Source of the DNA: Sphagnum compactum
Lineage: Eukaryota; Bryophyta; Sphagnopsida; Sphagnales
Assembly (NCBI GenBank): GCA_965153455.1
Contig: OZ234494.1
Coordinates: forward strand, 16,616,001-16,680,000
Length of the DNA: 64,000 nt
Reading direction: 5' to 3'
Translations under genes and position numbers: made by a program
Notes under the pieces: model-generated
Told to the model about the DNA's origin: nothing
The model's database searches: none
The model's input: the letters and a program-made list of their open reading frames with translations, nothing else
Part shown: one piece after another, positions 34,981-46,500 of the stretch
Numbering within the stretch: position 1 is the first letter of the stretch
How the letters are laid out: each line of letters begins with the position of its first letter

Positions 34981-36335
34981 GTATTGGAAAGGAAGTACAA
35001 CTATCTGGGGAAACAAGGATCCCACCATCATTGAATCTCTTTCTTCAGCGTGGAGGAGAAACTATTTGTACTTGAAGCTTCCAAAATGCTCACAGGAATC
35101 TTCCTTCTTCCCAAAATTGTAATACACAGGGACATGGTTGATGAATTCCCCGTGCAGGCAATTACATCGAGGATCCATGCTCAATGGGATCCATGCTTGA
35201 TGAGGTTCCCAAGCATGGATCAAGTCTTAGCTGGTAATAAGTAGTACCAGAGAACCTCGATTAGCGTGAAGAGTAGCATGGCAAGTTCAACATTTCAGTG
35301 TCCAAAAATTATATTTATTTTGAACCTTCCTTGCAGTGCTTTGTAACTGGGTGGATTTTTTCATTTTCTTGAACTGAAAAAAAATCGTTTTCAATAGATA
35401 CGACGGATTATTGTGAAAAAAAATGGTCCTCATTCAGCAGATCTAAAAGAGAGGAATTAAAATTTGCCAGATTTCTACATTAGGTTCAAGCAGGTAGCCA
35501 AAATATGAAAGGATTCTTCAAATTTTTGAAATTTTCATATCTAGTCCATAGCCAAATTTGGCTAAATCTCCTTGTGAATGATCTAAATAAAAAGTTTGCG
35601 AGGAAAAAAAAGCTCCTGATATTCCACGCCGACCATGCCGAAAAAATAATATTCCAGAATATTCCAAAAGATTTGTTTACTTTTGCTTCACATAATTTTT
35701 CCTTGGGAAAAAAATAGTTTTTGAAAATTTTGGAAATTTTTGAAAATAATATAACTTATTTTCAAAGCTGCCAAGGCAGAGAATCATTTTGTCACGAAAT
35801 TTGCTAAAACTGGTTTGGAAAAGGAATATTCTGTCACGAATTCCCAATCGTTGGGGGTACAAAACCCAATTTAAAAAAAAACAAATCTCCAAAATTTGCC
35901 CCAAAACTGCATACAACAGGAGATGGTGCTTAAGATGTTTCTACTTTCGTATTTTGAATATCACCAAATTTGGCTAAATATTCTTATGGATGATATAAGG
36001 CACTTGAGCAAAATCACAAAGTTGCAAAAAGAAAAGGAAAACACTGTGCAGAGCTAGCTACAAACTAGAGGTACGCTGCTAGAGAGTAAAAGCATCTTCA
36101 TTGCAGCCAACAAATACCTACTTAGGTTTTGTGAAATTGGGTTTGCACTTGGAAGTTTACACTGACTTTGTAGTAGTACTGGAAATTTTGAAGCCTGCAA
36201 GGAGGAGCTCATTCATAATTACTCACTCGTCCGCAGTTGTTTTGACATAGGTACTGTGCTTATACGTACTAGCTACCAGCTGCTGCTTGCTGCCAGAAAC
36301 AGTGCTGCAAATTTACTAGGCAGCTAGCTACTTAA
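34981..36335. other. Intergenic DNA with two copies of motif family C
   Basis: 35548-35583 reads ATAGCCAAATTTGGCTAAAT then CCTTGTGAATGATC. 35961-35996 has CCAAATTTGGCTAAATATTC then ATGGATGAT. A run of words such as GGAAATTTTTGAAAAT lies between. No gene seen. Confidence 0.5.
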
Positions 36336-36640
36336 CGACAGTAATGCTCAATGCTCATTATGCTTCTTTCTCCTTTACACACTTGACTGCGTGCCTGGCT
36401 TGCCGGCCGTCGATCGTCAGCCTGACTGACCGACCTCTCTGACAACGCCCTTCCCTCTTCTGTGTCTTGTGAAACTGGTCCCCTAAGCGATGATGTCCAT
36501 GATTGCTGCACGGGACTCACTCACGGGGACGGGAATTTCCGACTTAAGGCGACTCATAACGCTCAAATTCCCGGCCTACTCACCCAACCCAACTCCACTC
36601 CTACTGTGCTAGAGTAAAGCATCACCCAGTAACGCACCAT
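36336..36640. other. Isolated GC/CpG-richer islet
   Basis: Clearly richer in G, C and CpG than its neighbours (for example GCCGGCCGTCGATCG and CACGGGGACGGG). Open frames are short and unrecognised. It may be a promoter, a non-coding RNA exon or a recent insertion. Confidence 0.35.
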
Positions 36641-36864
36641 CCACTGGATGCCCTTTATGATTCACTTGTGGATGAACCTCAACCTGAGTTGATATCTGGT
36701 TTCTCCTTGGTAACCCATGCTGTAGGTTCCACATGTAGGGTTAATAGATATGGAAATTGGTGACTACTAGGTAACTAGATGGTTTATACATTCCTAAGGG
36801 CTGTCTTCAGTACCTGCCTATTATCAACCTGCTTAATGCATGTTGTTACTAGTTAGCTTTAAAG

Positions 36865-37186
36865 CAGTGTTTGGGCAGATCCTACTCAGTTTGGCAGGTT
36901 AGAATTGCGGGTTCTGGTTAATGAAAACTGAACTGGAACTGGGTTTGAATTTGGGAACTACATCCAAAACCAAACCCAAAACCAGGTTCTCTATTTTTAT
37001 TTATGAGTTTTTTTTTTCAAATATCTGGGAACCAAAACCAAAGGTTTTTTTTCTTTTTTTTGGGAAGAACAAGACCAGAACTAGATTCTCAATTCCATTT
37101 ATATACTAGAACTGGAACTGTTTTAATTTATTTTTTAGAACTGGAACCAGAGGTTGTTCATAAAAGTAAAGAATCACCCAACGGTG
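36865..37186. mobile_element. hAT-like MITE, 322 bp
   Basis: Starts CAGTGTTTGGGCAG and ends ATCACCCAACGGTG (inward: CACCGTTGGGTGAT), fitting the hAT CAGTGTTGGG consensus. The flanking 8-mers CTTTAAAG and ATTAAAAG agree at 6 of 8 positions. The interior is full of GAACTGGAAC/AACCAAAACC words and is shared with 3660-3800. Confidence 0.7.
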
Positions 37187-37875
37187 ATTAAAAGTGGGTT
37201 CTTAGTAGGTAGTAAAAAACAAACAACTCAATCTAACCACCATGGTTAGATAGGGGACTGGAAGCCAACCGAAAACAATTTCCTGGTCACTTACCATCCA
37301 TCCATCCTTCATGGTGCCTGCAATGCAGGGTGCTGGTCCGCTCTGGCCAAGAAGGATGCACACCTCTCTACTCACACCTCTATCTACATTCATAAAATTC
37401 TCACTTGCGTTTTTTTCACAGAATTAAAACCCTCTCAGAGTACCTAACTTAAATGAAGTACTTGGATTCGTTTGTTTGTGGCAGTTATTCCATGGCCAGT
37501 ATTAATGATTTAATTCCCCTTTGATGAATGAATACACATTCTTGAAGAGGAGGAGAATGAGAAGAAGAGGATGAGGAGAGCAAATAACGAAAATTGATCT
37601 TCACATTCAGGAGCAGGACCTAGCTCTAGATCAGATGATGAATCTCGCTCAGATTCTTCTACTTCTTCTATCAGGAAAGGGGCACCTACTGTTTTCACAC
37701 ACAATTGTTGCCTTTAAGATTAATCGGCAATGGCGAAAGTTTAGCCCACAAGCATTTTTTGTGTTTTTCCAACTAGTGTTTTTATCCTTTAATTAACCAG
37801 CCAACCAACACTTTTGTGTGTTTTTTTAGCCAGTGTTTAGCCAATCAATGCGTTTAGTCGCCAGCCAAGTCTAGC
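37187..37875. other. Intergenic DNA
   Basis: 37540-37585 on the plus strand is a GAGGAGGAGAATGAG-type purine run. No gene recognised. Confidence 0.4.
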
Positions 37876-37876
37876 C

Positions 37877-37878
<2 letters not shown>

Positions 37879-37919
<41 letters not shown>

Positions 37920-37928
37920 CGTGTGTGT
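37879..37928. repeat. (GT)n(GC)5(GT)4 microsatellite
   Basis: A pure GT run of about 32 bp, then GCGCGCGCGC, then GTGTGTGT. Alternating purine-pyrimidine of this kind favours Z-DNA. Confidence 0.95.
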
Positions 37929-37929
37929 T

Positions 37930-38165
37930 CAGCCAGTGTGTTCAAGTAGCCAGCTAATGTGAGCAGGTCCAACCATCCTATGTTTGTGTTTGTGTGTGTT
38001 TTTTTGGCCAGCAACCAATGTGAATAGGTCCAACCGGCCTGTGTTTTGTTTGCTTTTTCAGCCAATTAGCGAATGTGAATAGGTCCAGCCAGCCTATGTG
38101 TGTTTTGTAACCTAGCCAGTGTGAGCAAGTCTAGTCATGTGTCTAGCTAGCCCGTGTGAACAAGA
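37930..38165. repeat. Degenerate minisatellite next to the GT run
   Basis: Four or so units of about 50-75 bp with the core AGCCAGTGTGAGCAGGTCC / AATGTGAATAGGTCCA and TGTGTGTTTT, near 37931, 38008, 38060 and 38112. Confidence 0.6.
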
Positions 38166-38348
38166 GTGGCAACAATGTGAGGACACTTGACAGGTGTGTG
38201 ACACACATAACAACCAAAAAAAAAGTGCTTCTTCTCTTCTTTAAAAATAAAAAGTAAAAAAATCATCTTTAATCGCTACAAAAAATTGTGAGATTTTTCC
38301 TTTTTTTTTTTTTGGGTGCTTCATGCATAATGGTTTTTTTTCAAACTT

Positions 38349-38388
38349 GTGAAGTAGGTGGGTTGGTGATCGTACACAAGAGGCAAAT
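38349..38388 (-). repeat. Dispersed motif family C copy
   Basis: TGAAGTAGGTGGGTTGGTGA then TCGTACACAAGAGG, matching 11170-11205. The AAATTTGGCT part is lost. Confidence 0.5.
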
Positions 38389-38485
38389 TGAAAGTTGAGT
38401 TTTTTTGGTTTTCTTTGCTTGCATTCTTCTTGTTCATAATATTTAATTTAAAGTTTCAAACTAAGGCTTAATGTTTATTAAAGGG

Positions 38486-38645
38486 TTTAGATTTATTTAG
38501 GGTTAGGTAGTTTAGGGTTTAAGGCTAAGGTTTAGGGTTTTTTCTTTTGATATTTGAGTTTCAAATAATGATAATCTCATTATAGCTTAGTTTAGGGTTT
38601 ATGTGCTAAAGTTTGGGTTAATGGGTTTGGTTAGGCTAGAGATGT
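38486..38645 (+). promoter_or_regulatory. Cluster of degenerate TTTAGGG units
   Basis: GGTTTAG, TTTAGGGTTAGG, TTTAGGGTTTAAGG and TTTAGGGTTT are spread over about 150 bp. This could be a decayed interstitial telomere tract or a telobox cluster. No gene is obviously associated. Confidence 0.55.
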
Positions 38646-39329
38646 GTTTTTTGAATGTTGAAAGTATTTTCATTTGTAAGGTTTTCAAGTGCAAAAAAAT
38701 GATAAAAGTTGGAGCTTGAGCCCAAGTTGAATGGCATCTAGCTTCATTAGATGTAAGTGGTTTCACATAGGCAAAAGATGTAGAGGCTCCTCATAGCTCC
38801 CTTGTTTATAATTATCGACAACTCTTATTCCTTTTATGCAACATATCAACCTTTCACAAAGTGGGCAATGGGGTGTACAAATGAGACATGATAAGTTAAA
38901 CATATTTTTAATGTATTCACATAGTTCAAATGTTGTCACATAAACAAGGCTTGCAATGAATCATAGTGTAGCTTTTAGTTACAATTTGAATAGTATATAG
39001 AGTTTGAAGTATCATCTCACTTAAGACAAACAAAACTTTGGGATTTAAATGATTAAAAAAATTTGTTCCTTTTGTGTCATTTTTTTTCATACTTACTTGT
39101 TTTCATTTTGAAAGTGCTAATCAAATGTAAAGAAAAAAAAATCCACAACCTCAATTTCACAATTTGATGGAGGTTGCATTTTTAAAAATCTTTCTTGTGT
39201 GCAATATTTATTAAAAATATGGAAAATATGGTTTTTATAGGGACTAAAATATATGCAATACTCACATGGTGATAGTGTCAAAAGTAATTTAAAATTTTTT
39301 GGAAATTTTTTTTTGTTCCAATTTCAATT

Positions 39330-40165
39330 GCATTGAGGGGGCAGATGAGGATAACCTTCATGAACTTGGAATTGTTCAAAAGGACAAATAGTGGATGAAA
39401 GTGGGGTCTAAGTGGGTGTGTGCTCAACATCCTATGCTAAAAAATATTTGCTGACTTCGCATCTTAAAAGGGTGCATGACCCCATGGTGAAAAAAAACAA
39501 ACTTGGTTCACCTTGAATTTGTGAAAGTGGTCCTTGTTGGCAAGCCCACCATCTAATGAATGCACACATCTTAAGTGTTGCACACACCATTTAGAGGTGG
39601 AATGACCAAAAAATGGTTAAGCGAACTTGCACTAAAGTTAAAGTGAAGTGTGATCACCTCTGGTTCCTTGAAAAAGGAAAATCCAAAATGAAGAAAGTTC
39701 TTTTCATTAAGTTAACATTCAATCAATTATTGTAAATCTTAGGGGTTCAAAATTGGGGTGTGGGGAACATCTCACATGATGTGCACATTCACATTGAGAA
39801 GGATGAAGATTTGCAAACCTTTATTCACACCATTTCGATGTACATATGCAAAGAGGGTGAGAGATGGTCTAGGATGATATTTACTAGGAGCAAGAATTGA
39901 ACAAAACCACTCGAAAATGAGAAATCAATGTGTTTTTAGATTTCTATGAATTTGAAATGATTCATGGACAATATGTAAGCTTGTTACCCATCCTTTTTGT
40001 TTTCATTTTGTTTGTTTGGTTTATGAATTCTACTACTATAAGGTTGTTGTTTTATTGTAGACTTTATGAAATCACCAAGGAAAAATTTGTGACAACCACA
40101 ATGCATTGTCAAATGGATCACACATTGACATGTGGCAACATCATATCACCATGCACATGGGAAGG
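39330..40165 (+). pseudogene. Decayed coding stretch with a C2H2-like zinc-finger remnant
   Basis: At about 39415-39480 the plus strand reads WVCSTSYAKKYLLTSHLKRVHD. It has the L-x2-H-x4-H half of a C2H2 finger, while the cysteine half is degraded. Coherent but stop-interrupted sequence follows (KMVKRTCTKVKVKCDHLW at about 39610), and MWQHHITMHMGR appears at about 40130. It looks like an old transposon-encoded protein. The family is not identified. Confidence 0.35.
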
Positions 40166-40169
40166 GTAA

Positions 40170-41700
40170 TGCAAATTGTAGTTTTAAAAAGGGTTTTCCA
40201 TCTTAGATAGGGAGTAAGGTTTAAGAAGGATTATAGGTTATTGGACATTTTTGAACCAATTTTGTAAATTAAACAATTTCCATGCACCTATCATGTCCTT
40301 GAAGGCTGTCATTTTGTATTTGGAAACATCATTTGCAATGGCATGTGGATATATCTCAAACAATCTTGATTTTTGATATTCCGTTTTGTTGAACTTGGGT
40401 GCAAACAAGCTAATAAAAACCACCCCCTTATGCGATTGCCTATTGGGGAATATTCTTGAAGTAGTTTTGAAAAAAACCTTCAAAAAAATCATTTAAAATC
40501 TTTTAAAAACTTTTCGTACTATTTTGTTAAGTTTGGGTTAAAAATTTGCCAAAAAATATGATATTAGATTTGATAATGCGCAAATTTTTTAACTTATTTT
40601 CAAATTAAAATTCTTTTTAAAAACATGTGGTTTAAAAAACACAAAATTTAGCAGTGATTACAACTATTTTTGGCTCCTATTAGCATAACTACAATGTTGG
40701 TTCAAAAAACTAAAATAGTTTAACATTGTAATTTCAAAGATATTGTTTACCTCAACATGCCTTATTGAAAACACTAAGTGGTCTTGTTTTATAACACTAC
40801 ATCATTTGCAAAACAATAAAATAACTTCAATATGAAAAAGATTGTTATTAATCAATACCTTTGCACGTTTCGCATCCAATAATTAATGTTTATTTGAAAA
40901 CACATAATACCCATGTCAGGGTTTTGAATATGCATTGGGCATTGTAAAAATGTGTTATATTTGGATGCGGGTCACAAAATAGGTGTTATTTTTTTGGGGT
41001 TCATGCAATATTTGAATATGGGTTGCAAAATAGGGATTTTTTTGGAGGGAAATGCAACATGTGGGTCACAAAATAAATGCTTGTTTTTATGGGGTTCATG
41101 CAATACCCAAAAATGGGTTTGTGTGAATGGGTGTTGAATTTTCACCATTTTTAAAAATGTTGTTTTAAGGTCATGTGGGTATTATAATTGGATTGAAATC
41201 TTCATCCAATTTGGGAGCCCGGGGAATTTAGTGAATTATAACACAAGATTTAACTGAAAGAATAAGGTTTTTGTGGTCAAAATTCAAATATAGGGTATTA
41301 AATCGAATATAATACTATAGTTATTTTTATCATTTCTTTGATTTCATATAAAAATACATGCCAAAAAGCTTTTTGGAAAAATTTGTAATAAACATTTTCA
41401 TTTTTCATTTTCACTCATAAATTCAAACATAATTACAAATGTTTTAGACTCCATATATGTCAAAATGAAAATTTCTTCCCGAATCCAGCCTGACTTTGAT
41501 TTTAATTATAATAAAAAGGTGACAAAAAGTCATAATTATTTGTTATTTTCAAAACCTTAAATTCAAACCATATTACTTAATTACATCATTACAATAGGGT
41601 CATCAAATTGGTAAATCTATTTCTTGGGGCTTAATGAAATGAGGTTAAGTAAATTAAATACAACATGCATTAAATAGGCCAAAGTGGAGACGTAGTTCTA
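40170..41700. other. Intergenic DNA
   Basis: 40930-41130 has a loose three-fold repeat of GGGTCACAAAATAGG / GGGGTTCATGCAATA words with a period of about 70 bp. No gene recognised. Confidence 0.45.
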
Positions 41701-41704
41701 AAAT

Positions 41705-41935
41705 CACTATTACAAAATGTGGGTGTAGTTCACTAGTCCCCGTTTACTAGACCAGTGAATTCACTGCTTCTTCATTGGTCCCTGTTCACTACAACCAAAA
41801 TCACTATTACAAAATGTGGGTGCAATTCACTAGTCCCCGATTACTAGAGCAGTGAATTCATTGCTTCTTCATTGGTCCCTATTCACTACAACCAGTGAAT
41901 TCACTTGGTGTACATGGACACCTTTTGTTGTAATG
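41705..41935 (+). mobile_element. CACTA-type MITE with internal tandem duplication
   Basis: Starts CACTATTACAAAATGTGGG and ends ACACCTTTTGTTGTAATG. AAT lies on both sides (41702-41704 and 41936-41938), the 3-bp duplication of CACTA elements. The first 97 bp are duplicated: CACTATTACAAAATGTGGG recurs at 41802, again preceded by AAT. Many AGTGAATTCACT palindromes are present. Its reverse complement matches 15192-15346. Confidence 0.85.
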
Positions 41936-42109
41936 AATTGACCTGATCAAAGTTGCCCGCAATTTGCAATACCCGAATTAAGGTTTGCCATTTTATTGTC
42001 ATTAGTGGCTCTAGTTGGCTAAAATGGTTGTTTCTATCTTCAATACAATACTCAAATATTTTGTAGTAGTATATGAATAGGTGAATTTTGGCATTGCGCA
42101 AGTGATAGG

Positions 42110-42430
42110 CAGGTAGTTAAAAATGAAGGAAGGTGAGTAGGTGGGTAGGTAGGGTAGGGTAGGGTAGATAAGTGAATGGGTAGTTAAAAAGGTAGGTAAA
42201 TAGATAAGTGGGTAGGTAATTAAGAAAGTAGGTAGGTAAGTAGCTAAAACAAAATGTAGGTTGGGAAGTAAAGTAGGTAAGTAAGACGAAAGCTAGTTCA
42301 GTAAGATAGCTAGGTCAATAAGGTATCTAGCTTAGTAAGTTAACTAGGAGAGTAGGGTACGTAGGTCAGTAGGATAGCTAGGTGAGTCAGGTAGCTAGGT
42401 GTCAAGGTAGTTAGGATTCAGAAGGTGAGG
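42110..42430. repeat. TAGG/TAGGT low-complexity tract
   Basis: Loose repeats of GTAGGTAG, AGGGTAGGGTAGGG, GATAGCTAGG and TAAGTAGG for about 320 bp. They resemble the interior of the CACTA element at 16200. Confidence 0.7.
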
Positions 42431-44590
42431 GAAAGGTCAAACAAAAAAATAGTCAAAACGGTTTGACTTGTACCCGTGGGTTAATGCAGGGTCAGGTGGC
42501 GGATGAAAACAGGCACCAGCCAGTAGTGGACAGAACGTCCAACTGGTGCATTGGTGGGGTATTGTTTCACTGGCTCCTAACAGGGAATTGGAAAGAAAAA
42601 CAGTGGCCACTGAGGCTCTTCAGGCCATGGGTGGAGCCGGACGGAATCCAGGAAGTGAAGTGCCTCAGTGGGGGTGCCTTCCCCCAATGCACAGAATGAT
42701 TTTCAAAATTTAGGGACCTTACAAAAGTGTAAGGTACTTTTGCAAAAACAAGCTGCTTCCCTACAATTTTTTGTAAAATCCCTGAAATTAAAAAACAATT
42801 TTAACAGGTGACAAGTGGAGCCTTTTTGGTGGAAGATGATGCATTGTAATTAACTAGTGTGCCATTTGGCCCAAGTGTTAGCACATCCTCAACTGATTTT
42901 CCCTTCCAAAACCTGGTCTTTTGGAATTTATTTTTGAACTTTCAGCGGCAGAAATCACTTAAAAATCAATACCTATCTCCCACATTCTGAATCCAAATCT
43001 TACCAAATAAATTCCATTAATATCCTGCTCATCGAGATATTTCCAACAACATCAAAGGCACATTCCAATTCCTCCGAAATTTTCTTCAGCTACGATTTAA
43101 TTTCATTTTCAGTGAAGAAAGCATTCAATATTCAAGAACTTTTGCACCGCAAGTCCCAACGTCATGGACCAAGCCCATGCACCCCTCCTCATCAAGAGCT
43201 TTCCAAAGACACCAAGAACAGGATCAAAGCATCCCCCGTTCGGTGGATCTCATAACTACAAAACAAAACAAACTACCTTCCTTTGTAGATAGATGTTTTT
43301 CTTTCCAATTTCAGGATGTAGCGAAAGTGGTGAGGACAATTTAACCAAATTTAGCTTTTAACAATAGATGGAAGTGAAAAGAATGGACCGAGGGATCCTT
43401 CTATATTCATTGCTACCAACAAGAACCTATTAACACAAAAACTGAAGATTTGGAAAGAAAAAATCTTGAAATCTGGTGAATTTGGGCCCTTTTTTTCCCC
43501 ATAATATGTCCTGTGTATAGGTGAAAATCAGATTTTTCTGGTCAAGATTTGGCGATAGTTTGCCAAAAATAAAATCACTAATGTTTAGGACGCAAGCCCC
43601 ACAATATAATAAGCTTAGGATGCCAGAGCTCATTCTCCTCTTGCACAACCTGCTAAACAAAAGACCGACAACAAACAGGAGATAATAATCTTTCAAAAGG
43701 ATGCCAATGTTATAAAATCAACAAAATACATGTTCAAGATTGCAACTCTTCATTGTAAATTAAATTCAAAAATTGTCATATGTACAATGTGCTACATTAG
43801 AAAATCATTATGAACAAAAGCATCCAGACTTCAGAACACCTATAGATTTTATTGAGAATTATGAATTTTATCCGAAATATTAAAAAGGAGGACTTTGATT
43901 ATGGTAGCATGAAACATGTCATTTTCTCTTTTTTTCTGTCATCAACTTGGCCCAAATGTTTTTATAATTGATGAATCAAAACAATCTTCACATAAGCTAT
44001 CAAGATTCAAAATTCCAAAGTACACCTCCATCAAGTTTTGATTTCAAGTTTTTGGGTTCAAAAATCTTGGATTGTACATATGATGAATGGAAAAAATGGA
44101 TCTATTGTGAAAGTTTGTTGATTGATTGATTGACCCACAATTAGTTATTTGGAATGAAATGGTTTTTCAAAAGAAGGCAACCCCAACACTTTAAGTGCAA
44201 CAAATCATACATCTCATGAACAAATGAACAATCCAAGGTCCTTGCTGATATGGTTTGAACTCATCCAAAAGGTTACCCACAAGGGTTCGAACATGCGTTT
44301 GCAAACAATTTTCTTTTATAGGCATTAAATTTTTTAAACAAGGGAAAATGAACTCTTTGTGAATTTCTATGCAACAGATATTACATTTTCAAAAGGATTT
44401 GAGTGTGTAGGTTTTACTTCTGAACCAGGTGGTCACTTTCAACTACCTATTGTACAAACATTGGTAGCTACACAACCTCCCATCTAGGGGTATGTGTAGG
44501 TCTCTGAGTCAGGTTGGGAATTGTTTCTGAAGAACTGAAAAACAAAAAAGGACCACGGTTACTAGGTGGGTTCTTTTTGATGGTCGGGTA
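42431..44590. other. Intergenic DNA, including a GC-richer block
   Basis: 42463-42699 is open for 78 codons and richer in GC than its surroundings. The product has no recognised domain. Its tail contains GGTGCCTTCCCCCAATGCAC, reminiscent of part of the LTR at 17490. The remainder shows nothing recognisable. Confidence 0.4.
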
Positions 44591-44596
44591 ACTGCA

Positions 44597-44632
44597 GGTG
44601 AACCAGCACCTACACTCGTACCATGGTAAAAA
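44597..44632 (-). repeat. 36-bp inverted repeat arm (partner at 49013)
   Basis: GGTGAACCAGCACC...ACTCGTACCATGGTAAAAA is the near-perfect reverse complement of 49013-49048 (three mismatches by eye). The orientation would suit the TIRs of a 4.45 kb element, but the interior has no transposase. Confidence 0.5.
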
Positions 44633-45825
44633 CCCTAATCTTTCGTGGGTTGCTTGTAAACATTGTTAATATACCATCCTTTTAAACTAAATCAGGATCT
44701 CTGAGTCCAAGTTTAACATTTTTGCAGGTTCATTTCCACTTGGAAGCACGGCCTCACTCAAGAAGGTGCATGCACTGGTGTTCACCCTAGCTGGTTGAGT
44801 GCTCATATTTGATTCGTTGAACAAACAAATAGCTAAATGCAGGACACTAAATGCCCCCCTCCACTCCCCCAGAGTTCTGTCTGGGCTTGTTGTTTTGCGC
44901 CTTGTGCAGTAGTTGTGTGCAGTTTTGCTTATTCTATCAAAAAATAATAATATAAAAATTGTTTTGCTGCATGTTGTGCTTTCCCAAGTTCAATTTTTGA
45001 ACTCATGAGATAGTGAGGATTTATACCATTACCTTCTTCGGAGCATCGAGTTTGTCAATCCGTGCATTGCTTTATTTGAGCTAGAACTAGGGTAATGTTA
45101 GTCAAACCCTGTGGCAGAATCACCTGGTTCTATGCAGGGCATTGCACTCTCGCCCGGGGACAGTGCTTGTCGGGGGCATCTTGTGTACCTAAACAATGTC
45201 TTATCTTGAGTTGTGTGTATAATATGCAGGTGAGGATGAAATTAGGCTTCTGAATTATATTCCAAAACCTGATTTAAAATACTTTTTGGAAGAATTCTAT
45301 AAAGGAAAAAAAGATTATGACATAATAGTAGCAAATATAGGTTTCAACTATGTACATGCTTTTAATTTTCATGCATAATAACTCCACATCTTAAACAAAA
45401 ATGACACATACACATAATGTATGCCAATATTATTATGAAGACAACCTATTCAAGGGAAAGGAAGCAAGCCACTCCAAACAAAAAATATTATTGCCATATT
45501 GTGTGTGCATGAAACTATATAGGTGTGATTGCAATCATGACAACCTAGGTCCTCTTCTAGGGCCACAATACTAATTCTAGAAAAACCCATTTTTGGCTTA
45601 TCAGGCATTTAGGGTTTCAACTTGAAAGCTAGTGCACTCTATAATGATACTCAACACATTGTCCCTGTCTTGGTATGCAAAGCCAAACAAACCCAAATTC
45701 ACACAAAGCATGCACCAACAGATTTCTATGTTTCCACTTAGTTCTGGGTATTTGAAAAACTGCAGAATCAAAGAACCATCAGCTTTGGGTATTCCAAACC
45801 CCTCACATCAACTTCTCAAAGTGTT
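44633..45825. other. Intergenic DNA
   Basis: No gene, RNA gene or terminal repeat recognised. Confidence 0.4.
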
Positions 45826-45829
45826 CACA

Positions 45830-46010
45830 TGAAGTTCTTAATGTGTTCCCAACATGTTCCCCCATTTTCTTTCAATGTCTTCCCCAAAGATATTCCCAAT
45901 AGCACCACACTTTATCTGATAACCTTCATCAAAAGTTGAATTCTAATAATTTGTATAGGTGGGCCAAAGGGAAGCACTTTTATATATTTTAATGTATTTT
46001 TGAATGGAAC
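45830..46010 (+). repeat. Repeat family E, part copy
   Basis: TGTGTTCCCAACATGTTCCC, CCCAATAGCACCACACTTTAT and GGTGGGCCAAAGGGAAG correspond to the minus strand of 23448-23640. Confidence 0.55.
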
Positions 46011-46119
46011 AAATGAAGTGAAGTGGAAATAAATAAATAAATAAATAATCATTTTGACATTGCAAACTTCTAATCATGGGAGTGTTCAAAGTTTCAGAAT
46101 TTATTTTGTGATGGGCCAA

Positions 46120-46500
46120 TCAAAGTGATTCATTGCCAAAAGAAAAAACTTTGGTATGCACTTCGCTATTGATTGATAGATCTAACAAATAGGTAAACCA
46201 CATGAGTACTTGTTTCCCTCTTTGTATGAAAGAGATTGATATGCTCGCACAATAGTTGTTAGGGTACTTTATATACATGGAAGTTGAACTATGGCCAATG
46301 AATATGGGATAAAATTGGGGTGCTATTGGGAATTTTGTCTTGAGGAATACTTGGGGGAAACCTTGGGGAACTTGATAGGAACACATTGGTAACAGATAAA
46401 ACACAAAAAACTGAAGTGCTGCATTATCTGATTTCAGAAGCTCTTTGTCACCATTTTCAACCTGGGCTAATACCCCCATTATTAAATGGGGGTACATATT
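46120..46500 (-). repeat. Repeat family E, copy with 125-codon frame
   Basis: The opposite-orientation neighbour of 45830-46010. Its minus-strand frame (46497 to 46120) is 125 codons, the same length as the frame at 23448-23825, and shares VLAQ-x-x-NGD near the start. No known domain. An (AAAT)n run lies at 46026-46048 between the two copies. Confidence 0.55.

Noticed and set aside
37879-38165. CRISPR-like repeat-spacer array
   Set aside because: Units are degenerate and irregularly spaced, and the genome is a plant. It is ordinary micro- and minisatellite DNA.
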